Of a stretch of DNA of 59,561 bases, positions 8,824-15,573 are shown piece after piece. Source of the stretch: an uncultured Oscillospiraceae bacterium (lineage in GTDB: Bacteria; Bacillota; Clostridia; Oscillospirales; Oscillospiraceae); NCBI GenBank assembly GCA_947589545.1, contig CANQBA010000018.1:1-59561 (forward strand). Direction: 5' to 3'. Position 1 is the first letter of the stretch, and every line of letters starts with the position of its first letter. The notes under the pieces are model-generated. The model saw only the letters and a program-made list of their open reading frames with translations, was not told the DNA's origin and did not search any database. Both the position numbers and the translations under genes were made by a program.

Positions 8824-9941
8824 CAAGGCAGTTCTGGCTGGACGCCATGCTGAAGACCGCGTATCCCGTGCTGTCCGCCCTGGCGGAGAACCGGCTGAAA
8901 GCCTACCTCCCCCTGGCGTTTCATCCCGACCGCGCCCTCTACGCCCCGCTGGAGGCCCTGGGCAGGACGCTGTGCGGCATGGCCCCGTGGCTGGAGGCGG
9001 AGGAGCCCTCCGGGGAACGGGCGGCGCGGGAGCGCTTTCGGGCCCTGGCCCGGGCGGCCCTTCAAAACGCGGTGGATCCTCAAAGCCCGGACGCGGTGAA
9101 CTTTACGGAGGGGTATGGGCAGTCCCTGGTGGACGCGGCCTTCCTGGCCCACGCCCTGCTGCGGGCCCCCGGCGCCCTCTGGTTTTCCCTGGAGGAGCCC
9201 GCCCGGCGCCGCCTGGCCGCCGCCCTGCGCTCCACCCGGAAATTTACCCCCTACAGCTCCAACTGGCTCTTCTTTTCCGCCATGATCGAGATCTTCCTGC
9301 GGCATGTGGGGGAGGCGTGGGAGCCGGAGCCTGTGGACAGGGCGCTGGACGCATTCCGGGGCTGGTATGTGGGGGACGGGATCTACGGGGACGGGGAGCG
9401 CTTTCACGCCGACTACTACAACTCCTTTGTCATCCACCCCATGATGACGGATATCCTCCGAGAGCTGAAGGGGGAGGCAAAATACGCGTCCTTATACGCC
9501 CTTGAGCTGAAACGCGCGGCAAGATGCGCCGGGATCCTGGAGCGGCTCATCATGCCCGACGGCGCGTACCCCGTTCTGGGCCGCTCCTCGACCTACCGCT
9601 ACGGGGCCTTCCAGCTTCTGTCCCAGGCCGCCCTGGAGGGCTTTTTGCCCGCGTATGTGACCCCTGCCCAGGCCCGCTGCGCCCTGACGGCGGTGATCCG
9701 GCGGGTGCACCGGGGGGATATCTACGACGAAAACGGCTTTCTCCTGCCGGGGATCAGCGGCTTTCAGCCGGAGCTGGCGGAGGGCTACATCGGCGTGGGG
9801 AGCCTCTATCTTTGCGAGACGGTCTTCCTGCCCCTGGGCCTTCCCGGCACTCACCCCTTCTGGGCCGACCCCGACGAGCCCTGGACGCAGAAGCGCATCT
9901 GGAGCGGCCAGCGCGTGGAAGCGGATCACGCGGAGGACTGA
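8817..9941 (+). CDS. DUF2264 domain protein, probable carbohydrate-active alpha/alpha-barrel protein
   Basis: 374-residue protein recognised as DUF2264-like from segments such as FTPYSSNWLFFSAMIE, WYVGDGIYGDGERFHADYYNSFVIHPM and PVLGRSSTYRYGAF. The family is predicted to form an alpha/alpha toroid and commonly sits beside polysaccharide lyases and GH88/GH105 hydrolases; its biochemistry is poorly defined. Starts GTG 8817 or GTG 8820 both lie shortly after GGAAGGGGG and overlap the GH88 stop, implying translational coupling. No signal peptide is seen. Together with GH88 it probably completes intracellular breakdown of an unsaturated uronide. Confidence 0.8.
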   Translation: MVTRQFWLDAMLKTAYPVLSALAENRLKAYLPLAFHPDRALYAPLEALGRTLCGMAPWLEAEEPSGERAARERFRALARAALQNAVDPQSPDAVNFTEGYGQSLVDAAFLAHALLRAPGALWFSLEEPARRRLAAALRSTRKFTPYSSNWLFFSAMIEIFLRHVGEAWEPEPVDRALDAFRGWYVGDGIYGDGERFHADYYNSFVIHPMMTDILRELKGEAKYASLYALELKRAARCAGILERLIMPDGAYPVLGRSSTYRYGAFQLLSQAALEGFLPAYVTPAQARCALTAVIRRVHRGDIYDENGFLLPGISGFQPELAEGYIGVGSLYLCETVFLPLGLPGTHPFWADPDEPWTQKRIWSGQRVEADHAED

Positions 9942-10241
9942 GGGGGTTATAAGGTTGTCCGCCTTAACGGCGGACGGGAATTTGCTTTCTCCTCTTTTGT
10001 GTTGACAAAAGAGGAGAAAGCAACAAAGAGGAGAAAAACAACCAGGGGAGGGATTTCCACGTCGTCGCGGAAGCCGCTTAACCTCGGGCTGCAAGTATTC
10101 GCCCTCAGACGCAGGCTTCGCTCCTCCTCTCCCCATCGGGCAACGGCCCGATGGGAGCCCTGCCCTCCCCTGGACTCCACCTTTAAAAAACGACCAGAGG
10201 GGGTTGCGCCCCCCATCTGGACTCCCCCGGGGGAGCGTCCG
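9942..10241 (+). repeat. copy 1 of a ~300-bp multi-hairpin dispersed repeat
   Basis: A second copy lies at 48366-48663 in the same orientation. Conserved stems in order: a short hairpin 9957-9975; a perfect 19-bp hairpin with arms 9982-10000 and 10005-10023; a 10-bp hairpin 10132-10155; and a GC-rich hairpin 10193-10220. Between copies the arms of the first and last stems differ while still pairing. The right arm of the 19-bp stem is echoed just downstream (AAAGAGGAGAAAA, 10025-10037). Apparent reading frames through this stretch look like by-products of the repeat and I do not call them genes. Confidence 0.85.
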
Positions 10242-10308
10242 CACGAGAGCCTGTACGGCCCACACGCCGCACCGCCGGATGCCACGAAAGCTTTCCTTTA
10301 AAATCGTT

Positions 10309-10331
10309 GGGGCGGGTTTCAAACCCGCCCC
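10309..10331. repeat. short GGGGCGGG-type palindrome (REP-like)
   Basis: An almost perfect 23-bp palindrome with arms GGGGCGGGTTT and AAACCCGCCCC. It sits immediately after the stop side of the collagen-like gene (minus strand), where it could also help end its transcript. Relatives occur at 48744-48889 and 49626-49712. Confidence 0.7.
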
Positions 10332-10342
10332 ACATTGGTCTT

Positions 10343-11563
10343 TCAGGCAATTCTGACGATGACAAGGTGCGCCGAGACGGGGTTATTACCGCCGGCGGCG
10401 GGGGTGACGGTGATGGCGGCGGCGCTTCCGGAGGAGTTGACCACGGACAGCGCGTCGCCGGCGGCCAGGGTCTGGACGCTGACGCCTACAATCTGATCGG
10501 TGCCTCCCGCGCGGCCCACCACGGTGGTGGCAACCTCGGCGCCGTTTACGGCCAGAGCCAGTTGTCCGGCACCGGTGACGCTGACCTGGAAGAGCACCAG
10601 ATACGTGCCGGCATCAGCCACGGTGAAGGTGGTGTCGGTGGCGGAGGCGACCCCTCCGGCGGTGGGGCCGTCGTTGGGGAACTCAATGGCGTCCCCCACG
10701 GCCACGGGCGTGGCGTTGTCGTCAGGCATCAGGGCGTAGAAGTCGCCGTAGCCCACGGGCGCGGACGTACCGGCAGGCCCCTGCGGGCCTTGCGGGCCGG
10801 CGGGGCCGGTTGCTCCCGTGGCGCCTGCAGCGCCGGTTGCCCCGGCGGCTCCCTGAGGAATGACAAAGTTCAAAATGGCGTTGGTGTCGGTGCCGGTATT
10901 GGTGACGCTGGCGGGCGTCCCCGGCGCGCCGGTGGCGACGGTGCCGATCTCAATGGTGGCCGCCGTACCGGCAGGGCCTTGGGGGCCGGTCGCGCCGGTT
11001 GCACCTGTGGCACCTGTTGCGCCCGTGGGGCCGGCAGGGCCTTGGGGGCCTTGGGGGCCGGCGGGGCCGGTCGCTCCCGTGGCGCCTGTAGCGCCGGTTG
11101 CCCCGGCGGCTCCCTGGGGAATGACGAAGTTCAAAATGGCGTCGGTGTCGGTGCCGGTATTGGTGACGCTGGCGGGCGTCCCCGGCGCGCCGGTGGTGAC
11201 GGTGCCGATCTCAATGGTGGCCGCCGTACCGGCAGGGCCTTGGGGGCCGGTCGCGCCGGTTGCACCTGTGGCACCTGTTGCGCCCGTGGGGCCGGCGGGG
11301 CCTTGGGGACCGGCGGGGCCGGCGGGGCCTGTCGCGCCCGTAGCGCCTGTTGCGCCCGTGGGGCCGACGGGGCCTTGGGGGCCGATGGGACCCGTTTCCC
11401 CCTGGGGGCCTTGAGGCCCCGGCACGCCCTGCGGGCCGACGGGACCGGGGATACCCTGGGGCCCGCGGGGGCCGGGGCAGGGGGTGGCCGCGCCGCCGCA
11501 GTTGATGACGTTTCCGCCGCAGCCGCAGGGCTCGTTTGTGTCAAAACAATTGGGTGTTTTCAT
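10343..11563 (-). CDS. collagen-like repeat protein with BclA-type C-terminal domain
   Basis: 406-residue protein starting [18 protein letters not shown], with a short cysteine-containing N-terminus, long Gly-X-Y runs ([19 protein letters not shown] type) and a C-terminal globular segment of about 130 residues. That segment ([12 protein letters not shown]...[11 protein letters not shown]...HLVIVRIA) resembles the TNF/C1q-like domain of exosporium glycoprotein BclA. The collagen run is interrupted twice by a beta-rich insert [20 protein letters not shown]...[13 protein letters not shown] 11563 follows a strong AGGAGG; there is no Sec signal, as in BclA. The likely role is trimeric spore-surface or cell-surface filaments, which is inference. 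Thr-rich GAT repeats are typical glycosylation sites in BclA. Confidence 0.9.
   Translation of the reverse strand: MKTPNCFDTNEPCGCGGNVINCGGAATPCPGPRGPQGIPGPVGPQGVPGPQGPQGETGPIGPQGPVGPTGATGATGATGPAGPAGPQGPAGPTGATGATGATGATGPQGPAGTAATIEIGTVTTGAPGTPASVTNTGTDTDAILNFVIPQGAAGATGATGATGATGPAGPQGPQGPAGPTGATGATGATGATGPQGPAGTAATIEIGTVATGAPGTPASVTNTGTDTNAILNFVIPQGAAGATGAAGATGATGPAGPQGPQGPAGTSAPVGYGDFYALMPDDNATPVAVGDAIEFPNDGPTAGGVASATDTTFTVADAGTYLVLFQVSVTGAGQLALAVNGAEVATTVVGRAGGTDQIVGVSVQTLAAGDALSVVNSSGSAAAITVTPAAGGNNPVSAHLVIVRIA
10831..11352 (-). repeat. two tandem 261-bp repeats inside the collagen-like gene
   Basis: The DNA from about 10831 recurs from about 11092 with few differences, so each 261-bp (87-codon) unit holds one Gly-X-Y block plus one beta-rich insert. 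The period is a multiple of three, so unit gain or loss keeps the frame. Unit edges are approximate. Confidence 0.85.
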
Positions 11564-11689
11564 CCAAATCCTCCTGGGCTCAAATGGAGCCTCGTTCCAT
11601 AATACGCCGTCCGCTGTCCATTTGTGCCCCGGCCCGCCCTCTCCCAACCGGAGAAATTATAAATTTTTCGCAAACAGCGAAAATTCCTG

Positions 11690-11718
11690 TTGAATCGTCC
11701 CCGGAAAAATGGTAAAAT
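11690..11718 (+). promoter_or_regulatory. promoter of the small P-loop gene
   Basis: TTGAAT (11690-11695) and TAAAAT (11713-11718) with a 17-bp spacer, about 70 bp before the ATG at 11791. A minus-strand TATAAT (11657-11662) in the same intergenic space may serve the divergent collagen-like gene, but I see no clear -35 for it. Confidence 0.6.
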
Positions 11719-11790
11719 AACCATAGAGGAGCGGCCGGACATGCGCCCGGCCAGGTTCCCCAACCCCCAAAACTGAAAGGAGTGTTCCCT

Positions 11791-12201
11791 ATGGTTAAGG
11801 TCATTATGGGACTCAAGGGTCACGGAAAAACGAAGCGGCTCATCGAGCTGGTGCGCAAGGCGTCGGAGGAGGAGCACGGCAATGTGATCTGCATCGAGCG
11901 CGATTCAGCCCTTCGGTATGACGTCCCCATGAGTGTCCGTCTCATCAAGCTTTCCGACTATAAGCTTACCGGCTACACCGCCCTCAAGGGCTTCCTCAGC
12001 GGTCTTTGCGCCGGCAATTACGATATCACCCACATCTTCATGGATGGGCTTTTCAAGCTGGCCGGCACCGAATCCCTCAACGAGGCCGAGGAGTTCCTGG
12101 ACTGGTGCGACGCCTTCTCCGCCCGGGAGGACGTAAAATTCACCATGACCATCAGCGCCGACGAGAGCGCCGCCACCGAGGGCATCAAGAAGTTCTTCTG
12201 A
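11791..12201 (+). CDS. small P-loop NTPase-like protein of unknown function
   Basis: 136 residues beginning MVKVIMGLKGHGKTKRLIEL; GLKGHGKT fits Walker A (GxxGxGKT). A hydrophobic strand ending in DGLF (ITHIFMDGLFKL) could be Walker B. There is no further domain, so it is much smaller than typical AAA or ABC ATPases. GAAAGGAGTG precedes the ATG. It is divergent from the collagen-like gene and upstream of a DtxR-type regulator, but nothing ties the functions together. I do not recognise a named family; nucleotide binding is predicted, the role unknown. Confidence 0.75.
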   Translation: MVKVIMGLKGHGKTKRLIELVRKASEEEHGNVICIERDSALRYDVPMSVRLIKLSDYKLTGYTALKGFLSGLCAGNYDITHIFMDGLFKLAGTESLNEAEEFLDWCDAFSAREDVKFTMTISADESAATEGIKKFF

Positions 12202-12288
12202 TCTTTTGAACCTCCGGTGAGCCCGTGGGCCTGACGCCCCGGCGCCTTGGAGGTTTGCCTGCCTTGCCGTTGAAGGGAGTGGACGAGC

Positions 12289-12663
12289 TTGGAGATACAT
12301 GAATCCGGGGAGGATTACCTGGAGACTATACTTATGCTGGAAAACCGCATGGGGTACGTCCGCGCCATCGATATCGCCACCGAGATGGGCTACGCCAAGC
12401 CCACCATCTCCATCGCCATGCGGCGTCTCCGGGAGAACGGCTACATCGACGTGGATCAGCGCCGGGATATCCACCTGACGGCCCTGGGCCGGGAGGTGGC
12501 CGAGCGCATCTACGAGCGCCACGTCCTGCTGACCGAGATCCTGGAGAGCCTGGGCGTGGAGCCGGAGACCGCCGCCAAGGAGGCGTGCAAGATCGAGCAC
12601 GACATCAGCGCCGACACCTTCTCCCGGATCCGCGACTGCTTCGACAGGCACAAAAAAGAGTAA
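12289..12663 (+). CDS. DtxR/MntR-family metal-dependent transcriptional regulator
   Basis: 124-residue repressor with a winged HTH (about residues 20-65, AIDIATEMGYAKPTISIAMRRLRENGY) and a metal-binding dimerisation domain, without the SH3-like third domain, as in MntR. By alignment to MntR and DtxR the likely metal ligands are D9, E12, H78, C100, E103 and H104. D9 is the MntR-like residue, while C100 is the DtxR/IdeR-like residue, so Mn versus Fe specificity is unclear. TTG 12289 is the start, with AAGGGAG upstream. No metal transporter gene is adjacent; the target is elsewhere. Confidence 0.9.
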   Translation: MEIHESGEDYLETILMLENRMGYVRAIDIATEMGYAKPTISIAMRRLRENGYIDVDQRRDIHLTALGREVAERIYERHVLLTEILESLGVEPETAAKEACKIEHDISADTFSRIRDCFDRHKKE

Positions 12664-12671
12664 AACCGCAT

Positions 12672-12697
12672 AAAAAGGGGCTTTCGGCCCCTTTTTT
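12672..12697 (+). terminator. intrinsic terminator after the DtxR-type gene
   Basis: GGGGC/GCCCC hairpin with a five-base loop, flanked by an A-run and followed by a six-T run. Confidence 0.85.
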
Positions 12698-12733
12698 GAT
12701 AGCTGCCGATTTAACGAAAGAGATGTGAACGCT

Positions 12734-13216
12734 ATGTACAAACCCGTGACCTACCCCCGGACGAAACCGGCCTTTTACGATTTTCTGGAGCGCCAGCTGG
12801 CCCTCTACACCGGCGATGAGACGGACAGGACGGCGGCGCTGGCCAATTTCTCCGCCGTGCTGGCCCAGGCGTTTCCGGAGGCCAACTGGGTGGGCTTCTA
12901 CCTGGCGGCGGGGGAGGAGCTGCTCCTGGGGCCCTTCCAGGGCCGGCCCGCCGTCAGCCGCATCCCCTTCGGGGCCGGCGTTTGCGGCACGGCCTGGAGG
13001 GAGGACAGGGCCCAGGTGGTGGAGGAGGTGTCCTGCTTCGCCGGTCACATCGCCTGCGACTGCGACACCCACTCCGAGATCGTGATCCCCCTCCGGGACA
13101 GGGCGGGGCGGTTTTGGGGCGTGTTGGATATGGACAGCACCCTGACCGGCCGTTTTACCGATGAGGACAGGGCGGGACTGGAAAGATGCGTCGTGCCCCT
13201 GGCCAGATTTGCGTGA
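12734..13216 (+). CDS. free methionine-R-sulfoxide reductase (GAF domain, fRMsr)
   Basis: 160-residue single GAF-domain protein. The signatures GVCGTA, GHIACDC.T.SEIVIPL and GVLDMDS...FTDED match the fRMsr family (E. coli YebR/MsrC), which reduces free L-Met-(R)-S-oxide through active-site cysteines; the cysteines in GVCGTA and HIACD are retained. ATG 12734 gives the family-like N-terminus; GTG 12725 is an alternative. It lies 9 bp before the NUDIX-NimA fusion, so the two are probably cotranscribed and may share a damage or redox clean-up role. Confidence 0.9.
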   Translation: MYKPVTYPRTKPAFYDFLERQLALYTGDETDRTAALANFSAVLAQAFPEANWVGFYLAAGEELLLGPFQGRPAVSRIPFGAGVCGTAWREDRAQVVEEVSCFAGHIACDCDTHSEIVIPLRDRAGRFWGVLDMDSTLTGRFTDEDRAGLERCVVPLARFA

Positions 13217-13225
13217 GGTGATGCT

Positions 13226-14119
13226 ATGAAGCTGGAAAAAAGCTGCGGCGCGGTGATCTTCACCGATGCCCGGGGGGAGCGGCTCTACCTCCTGGAGCAC
13301 ATGAAAAAGGGCCACACCTCCCTCTGCAAGGGTCACATGGAGGGAACGGAGACAGAGCACGAGACGGCGGTCAGGGAGATCCGGGAGGAGACGGCCCTGG
13401 AGGTGACGTTTCTGGACGGGTTTTCCCGGACGATCCGCTATTCCCCCTATGAGGGGTGCCTGAAGGACGTGATCTTCTTCCTGGCGCGGGCGGAGTCCAT
13501 GGACGTGACGGCCCAGCCGGAGGAGGTGGCCGCCATAGAGTGGACGCCCCTGGCGGACGCCCTGGTGAAGCTGACCCACCTCTCCGATCGGGAGACGCTG
13601 TTGGCGGCGGACAGATTCTTAAACGCCCACCCGGAGCATACGGCCTTCCGGCCCATGCGCCGGCACGACCGGGAGCTGACGCGGGAGCAGTGCGAGAAGC
13701 TCCTGGAGGACGGCACCTTTGGCGTCCTGTCCCTGCGGGGGGACGGCGGCTGGCCCTATGGCGTGCCCCTGAGCTACGTCTACCGAGACGGGAAAATCTT
13801 CTTCCACGGCGCCAAGAGCGGCCATAAGCTGGACGCGCTCCGGCGCGACATGCGCGCCTCCTTCTGCGTGGTGACGCAAGACCGTGTGATCCCCCTGGAG
13901 TACACCACGGATTACCGCGGCGTCATTGCCTTCGGCACGGTGAGAGAACTCACGGACGAGGCGGAAAAGCGCGCGGCCCTGCGCACGCTGGCCCTGAAAT
14001 ACGCTCCATCCGACACCGGCGAGCACCGGGAGAAGTACATCGACGCGGATTTTGACGCCGCCGCCGTCCTGGAGCTGACCGTCGCCCACCTGAGCGGAAA
14101 ATCCCGTTCAAAATTTTAA
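13226..14119 (+). CDS. NUDIX hydrolase fused to NimA-like pyridoxamine-phosphate-oxidase-fold domain
   Basis: 297 residues in two parts. Residues 1-135 form a NUDIX domain similar to Ap4A/bis(5'-nucleosyl)-tetraphosphatases, with box G-x5-E-x7-REIREETAL; the usual final glycine is alanine. Residues 145-297 form a flavin split-barrel (PNPOx/NimA-like: MRRHDRELTREQCEKLLEDG.FGVLSL..DG.PYGVPLSYVY, and later FHGAKSGHKLDALRRD). The NimA type is known from 5-nitroimidazole resistance proteins but is widespread with other roles. A single uninterrupted frame joins both domains. ATG 13226 follows GAGGTGATGCT. The substrate of either half is not known. Confidence 0.88.
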   Translation: MKLEKSCGAVIFTDARGERLYLLEHMKKGHTSLCKGHMEGTETEHETAVREIREETALEVTFLDGFSRTIRYSPYEGCLKDVIFFLARAESMDVTAQPEEVAAIEWTPLADALVKLTHLSDRETLLAADRFLNAHPEHTAFRPMRRHDRELTREQCEKLLEDGTFGVLSLRGDGGWPYGVPLSYVYRDGKIFFHGAKSGHKLDALRRDMRASFCVVTQDRVIPLEYTTDYRGVIAFGTVRELTDEAEKRAALRTLALKYAPSDTGEHREKYIDADFDAAAVLELTVAHLSGKSRSKF

Positions 14120-14131
14120 AACGCACACAAA

Positions 14132-14153
14132 AACGCCCCGCGTTTGCGGGGCG
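14132..14153. terminator. GC-rich hairpin, mirrored by its exact reverse complement at 14361-14382
   Basis: ACGCCCCGC-GTTT-GCGGGGCGT at 14132-14153 and ACGCCCCGC-AAAC-GCGGGGCGT at 14361-14382 are exact reverse complements and bracket repeat copy A. The first has a T-run on the minus strand, the second a loose T-run (TTTTTG) on the plus strand. They may act as terminators for the converging NUDIX-NimA and rhomboid-like genes. Confidence 0.6.
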
Positions 14154-14160
14154 TCCAGCT

Positions 14161-14355
14161 TGTCAAAAAAACTCAAATTCAATATTTTTCCCGATGACAT
14201 GTGCGTCGGGAAAAATCCCTTTTGTCACGCAAGTGTGCCGCTTTGCGGTGCGCGCGGCGTGACGGCAGGGCAATTTTTTCTGAATTTCGCAAAATTCAGA
14301 GAAAATTGCCCACATGTTCCCTTTGTCGGAAAAGCCCCTCAGGGCTTTTTCGACA
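14161..14355 (+). repeat. copy A of a ~195-bp four-hairpin dispersed repeat
   Basis: The ends are inverted: TGTCAAAAAA at the left and TTTTTCGACA at the right. Inside are four hairpins: TTTTTCCCGATGAC/GTGCGTCGGGAAAAA; GTCACGC..GCGTGAC with a nested stem; CAATTTTTTCTGAATTT/AAATTCAGAGAAAATTG; and a terminal AAAAGCCC/GGGCTTTT hairpin. Full relatives lie at 17542-17721 (opposite strand) and 31497-31691. It contains no gene. The 320-bp gap between the NUDIX-NimA gene and the rhomboid-like gene is filled by this element, its bracketing hairpins and a partial copy. Confidence 0.88.
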
Positions 14356-14392
14356 GTCTAAACGCCCCGCAAACGCGGGGCGTCATTCCTTT

Positions 14393-14437
14393 TTGTTCCC
14401 TCTTGCCGGAAAAACCCGTCCGGGCTTTTTCAACAGC
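14393..14437 (+). repeat. partial copy (right end only) of the four-hairpin repeat
   Basis: The segment matches the last ~45 bp of copy A, including TGTTCCCT, CCGGAAAAA and the GCCCG..CGGGC hairpin followed by TTTTTCAACAG. It abuts the stop of the minus-strand rhomboid-like gene and can act as its terminator. Confidence 0.75.
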
Positions 14438-14438
14438 C

Positions 14439-15320
14439 TCACTCCGTATGGTGGATGTGGGTGTTGATATGGTCGGCGCAGTAGCAGTGGTAGCCCTGAC
14501 AGCGGGAGCAGTAGCGGAACTCCAGATCGGGGTCGGAGACATCGGTCCGTCCGCAGACCTCGCACTTATGGCGGTAGCCGTGCATACGCTCCTCATTTTT
14601 GGCCTGGTGGATGGCGGAGTTGAACTGGGAGCGGCGCTTGGAGTAGCCCCGGTCGCGCTTGAAATTCAGATCCAGATTGCCCCAGCAGAAGAGGAAGAAG
14701 TTGAGGATCGCCACCACGGGCAGGAGATTCATGGGGAAGCTGCCCATGCCCCGGAGGATGGACAGGAGGAAGAACGCCGCATCCAGCCACGCCATCCACT
14801 TCATCTTCACGGGGATGAAGAAGAACAGGAGCACTTGGGCGTCGGGCCAGATGGAGGCGAAGGCGAAGAACATGCTGAGATTCAGATACGAGGCGTTCAT
14901 GGAGAAGCCCACGAAGTCCCCGGCCACCGGCCCCATGGAGGGGAGCAGGATCAGATAGATGACGACGCCGTAGACCACGTTGAACAGGATGCCGCTGAGG
15001 TAGTAGATGGTGAAGCGCGCCGTGCCCCACTGCCGCTCCAGGCTTGAGCCGATGAAATAGTAGAAGTAGAGGGCCACGATCTCAAAAAAGATGTTGTCCC
15101 CGATGGGCATGAGCAGGAAGGTGAAGATCCGCCACACCTGCCCGCGCAGGATCATGGCGGGGTTGAAGGTGATGTAGGACATCAGCGAGCCTGTGGTATC
15201 CATCATGTAGAAGACATAGAAGATCCCGCTGGCGGCCACAAGATACAGCATCAGATTGCGGATGCCGAAGTTGGGGTGCTTATAGCAGAATTTTGTTACG
15301 GCGCGGTCAATGGCCTTCAC
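14439..15320 (-). CDS. rhomboid-like multi-pass membrane protein with C-terminal zinc ribbon, probably not a protease
   Basis: 293 residues with about six membrane segments between residues 20 and 215, in a rhomboid-like arrangement (WRIFTFLLMP, FYYFIGSSLERQWGTARFTIYYL). Where active rhomboids have GxSG this protein has GFSMNAS, and no histidine is seen in the last membrane helix, so catalysis is doubtful. The tail (residues 240-293) carries a cysteine/histidine cluster CEVCGRTD...YCSRCQGYHCYCADHINTHIHH, a likely zinc ribbon. GTG start at 15320 follows GCGAGGTGAG. The function is unknown; a membrane chaperone or pseudoprotease role is inference. Confidence 0.82.
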   Translation of the reverse strand: MKAIDRAVTKFCYKHPNFGIRNLMLYLVAASGIFYVFYMMDTTGSLMSYITFNPAMILRGQVWRIFTFLLMPIGDNIFFEIVALYFYYFIGSSLERQWGTARFTIYYLSGILFNVVYGVVIYLILLPSMGPVAGDFVGFSMNASYLNLSMFFAFASIWPDAQVLLFFFIPVKMKWMAWLDAAFFLLSILRGMGSFPMNLLPVVAILNFFLFCWGNLDLNFKRDRGYSKRRSQFNSAIHQAKNEERMHGYRHKCEVCGRTDVSDPDLEFRYCSRCQGYHCYCADHINTHIHHTE

Positions 15321-15352
15321 CCGGACTCACCTCGCGGATAAATTTTAACTTT

Positions 15353-15381
15353 ATTATATCCCTCTTTTGCCCAAAAGTCCA
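15353..15381 (-). promoter_or_regulatory. promoter of the rhomboid-like gene
   Basis: On the minus strand TGGACT (15376-15381) and a perfect TATAAT (15353-15358) are spaced 17 bp, about 33 bp before the GTG start. Confidence 0.65.
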
Positions 15382-15573
15382 TAGGGTAATGGGAAACATT
15401 TCATGAACTTCCCGCCCACAGGGACGGGAAAAGGGCGGCTTAGACGGATTTTTTATGCGAAACGCGAAAAAAAGGAAAAATTAAGGCAAAAAATTTAAAA
15501 AGGATATGGCTTTATCCGCCGATTTGTGTTACAATATAGTAGATTAACTATGACTATGACCGGGAGGAACCAT

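Noticed and set aside
9999-10301. A basic ~100-residue plus-strand frame inside the 300-bp repeat
   Set aside because: Differences between copies preserve pairing and not codons, so it is more likely structural than coding.
10307-11602. A Gly-rich plus-strand frame opposite the collagen-like gene
   Set aside because: Its repeats are the complement of Gly-X-Y codons; the minus-strand gene has the start, RBS and the C-terminal domain.
15321-15573. Possible SAM riboswitch upstream of metK
   Set aside because: No S-box core, kink-turn or terminator arrangement could be recognised; only weak promoter elements and a short GC hairpin.
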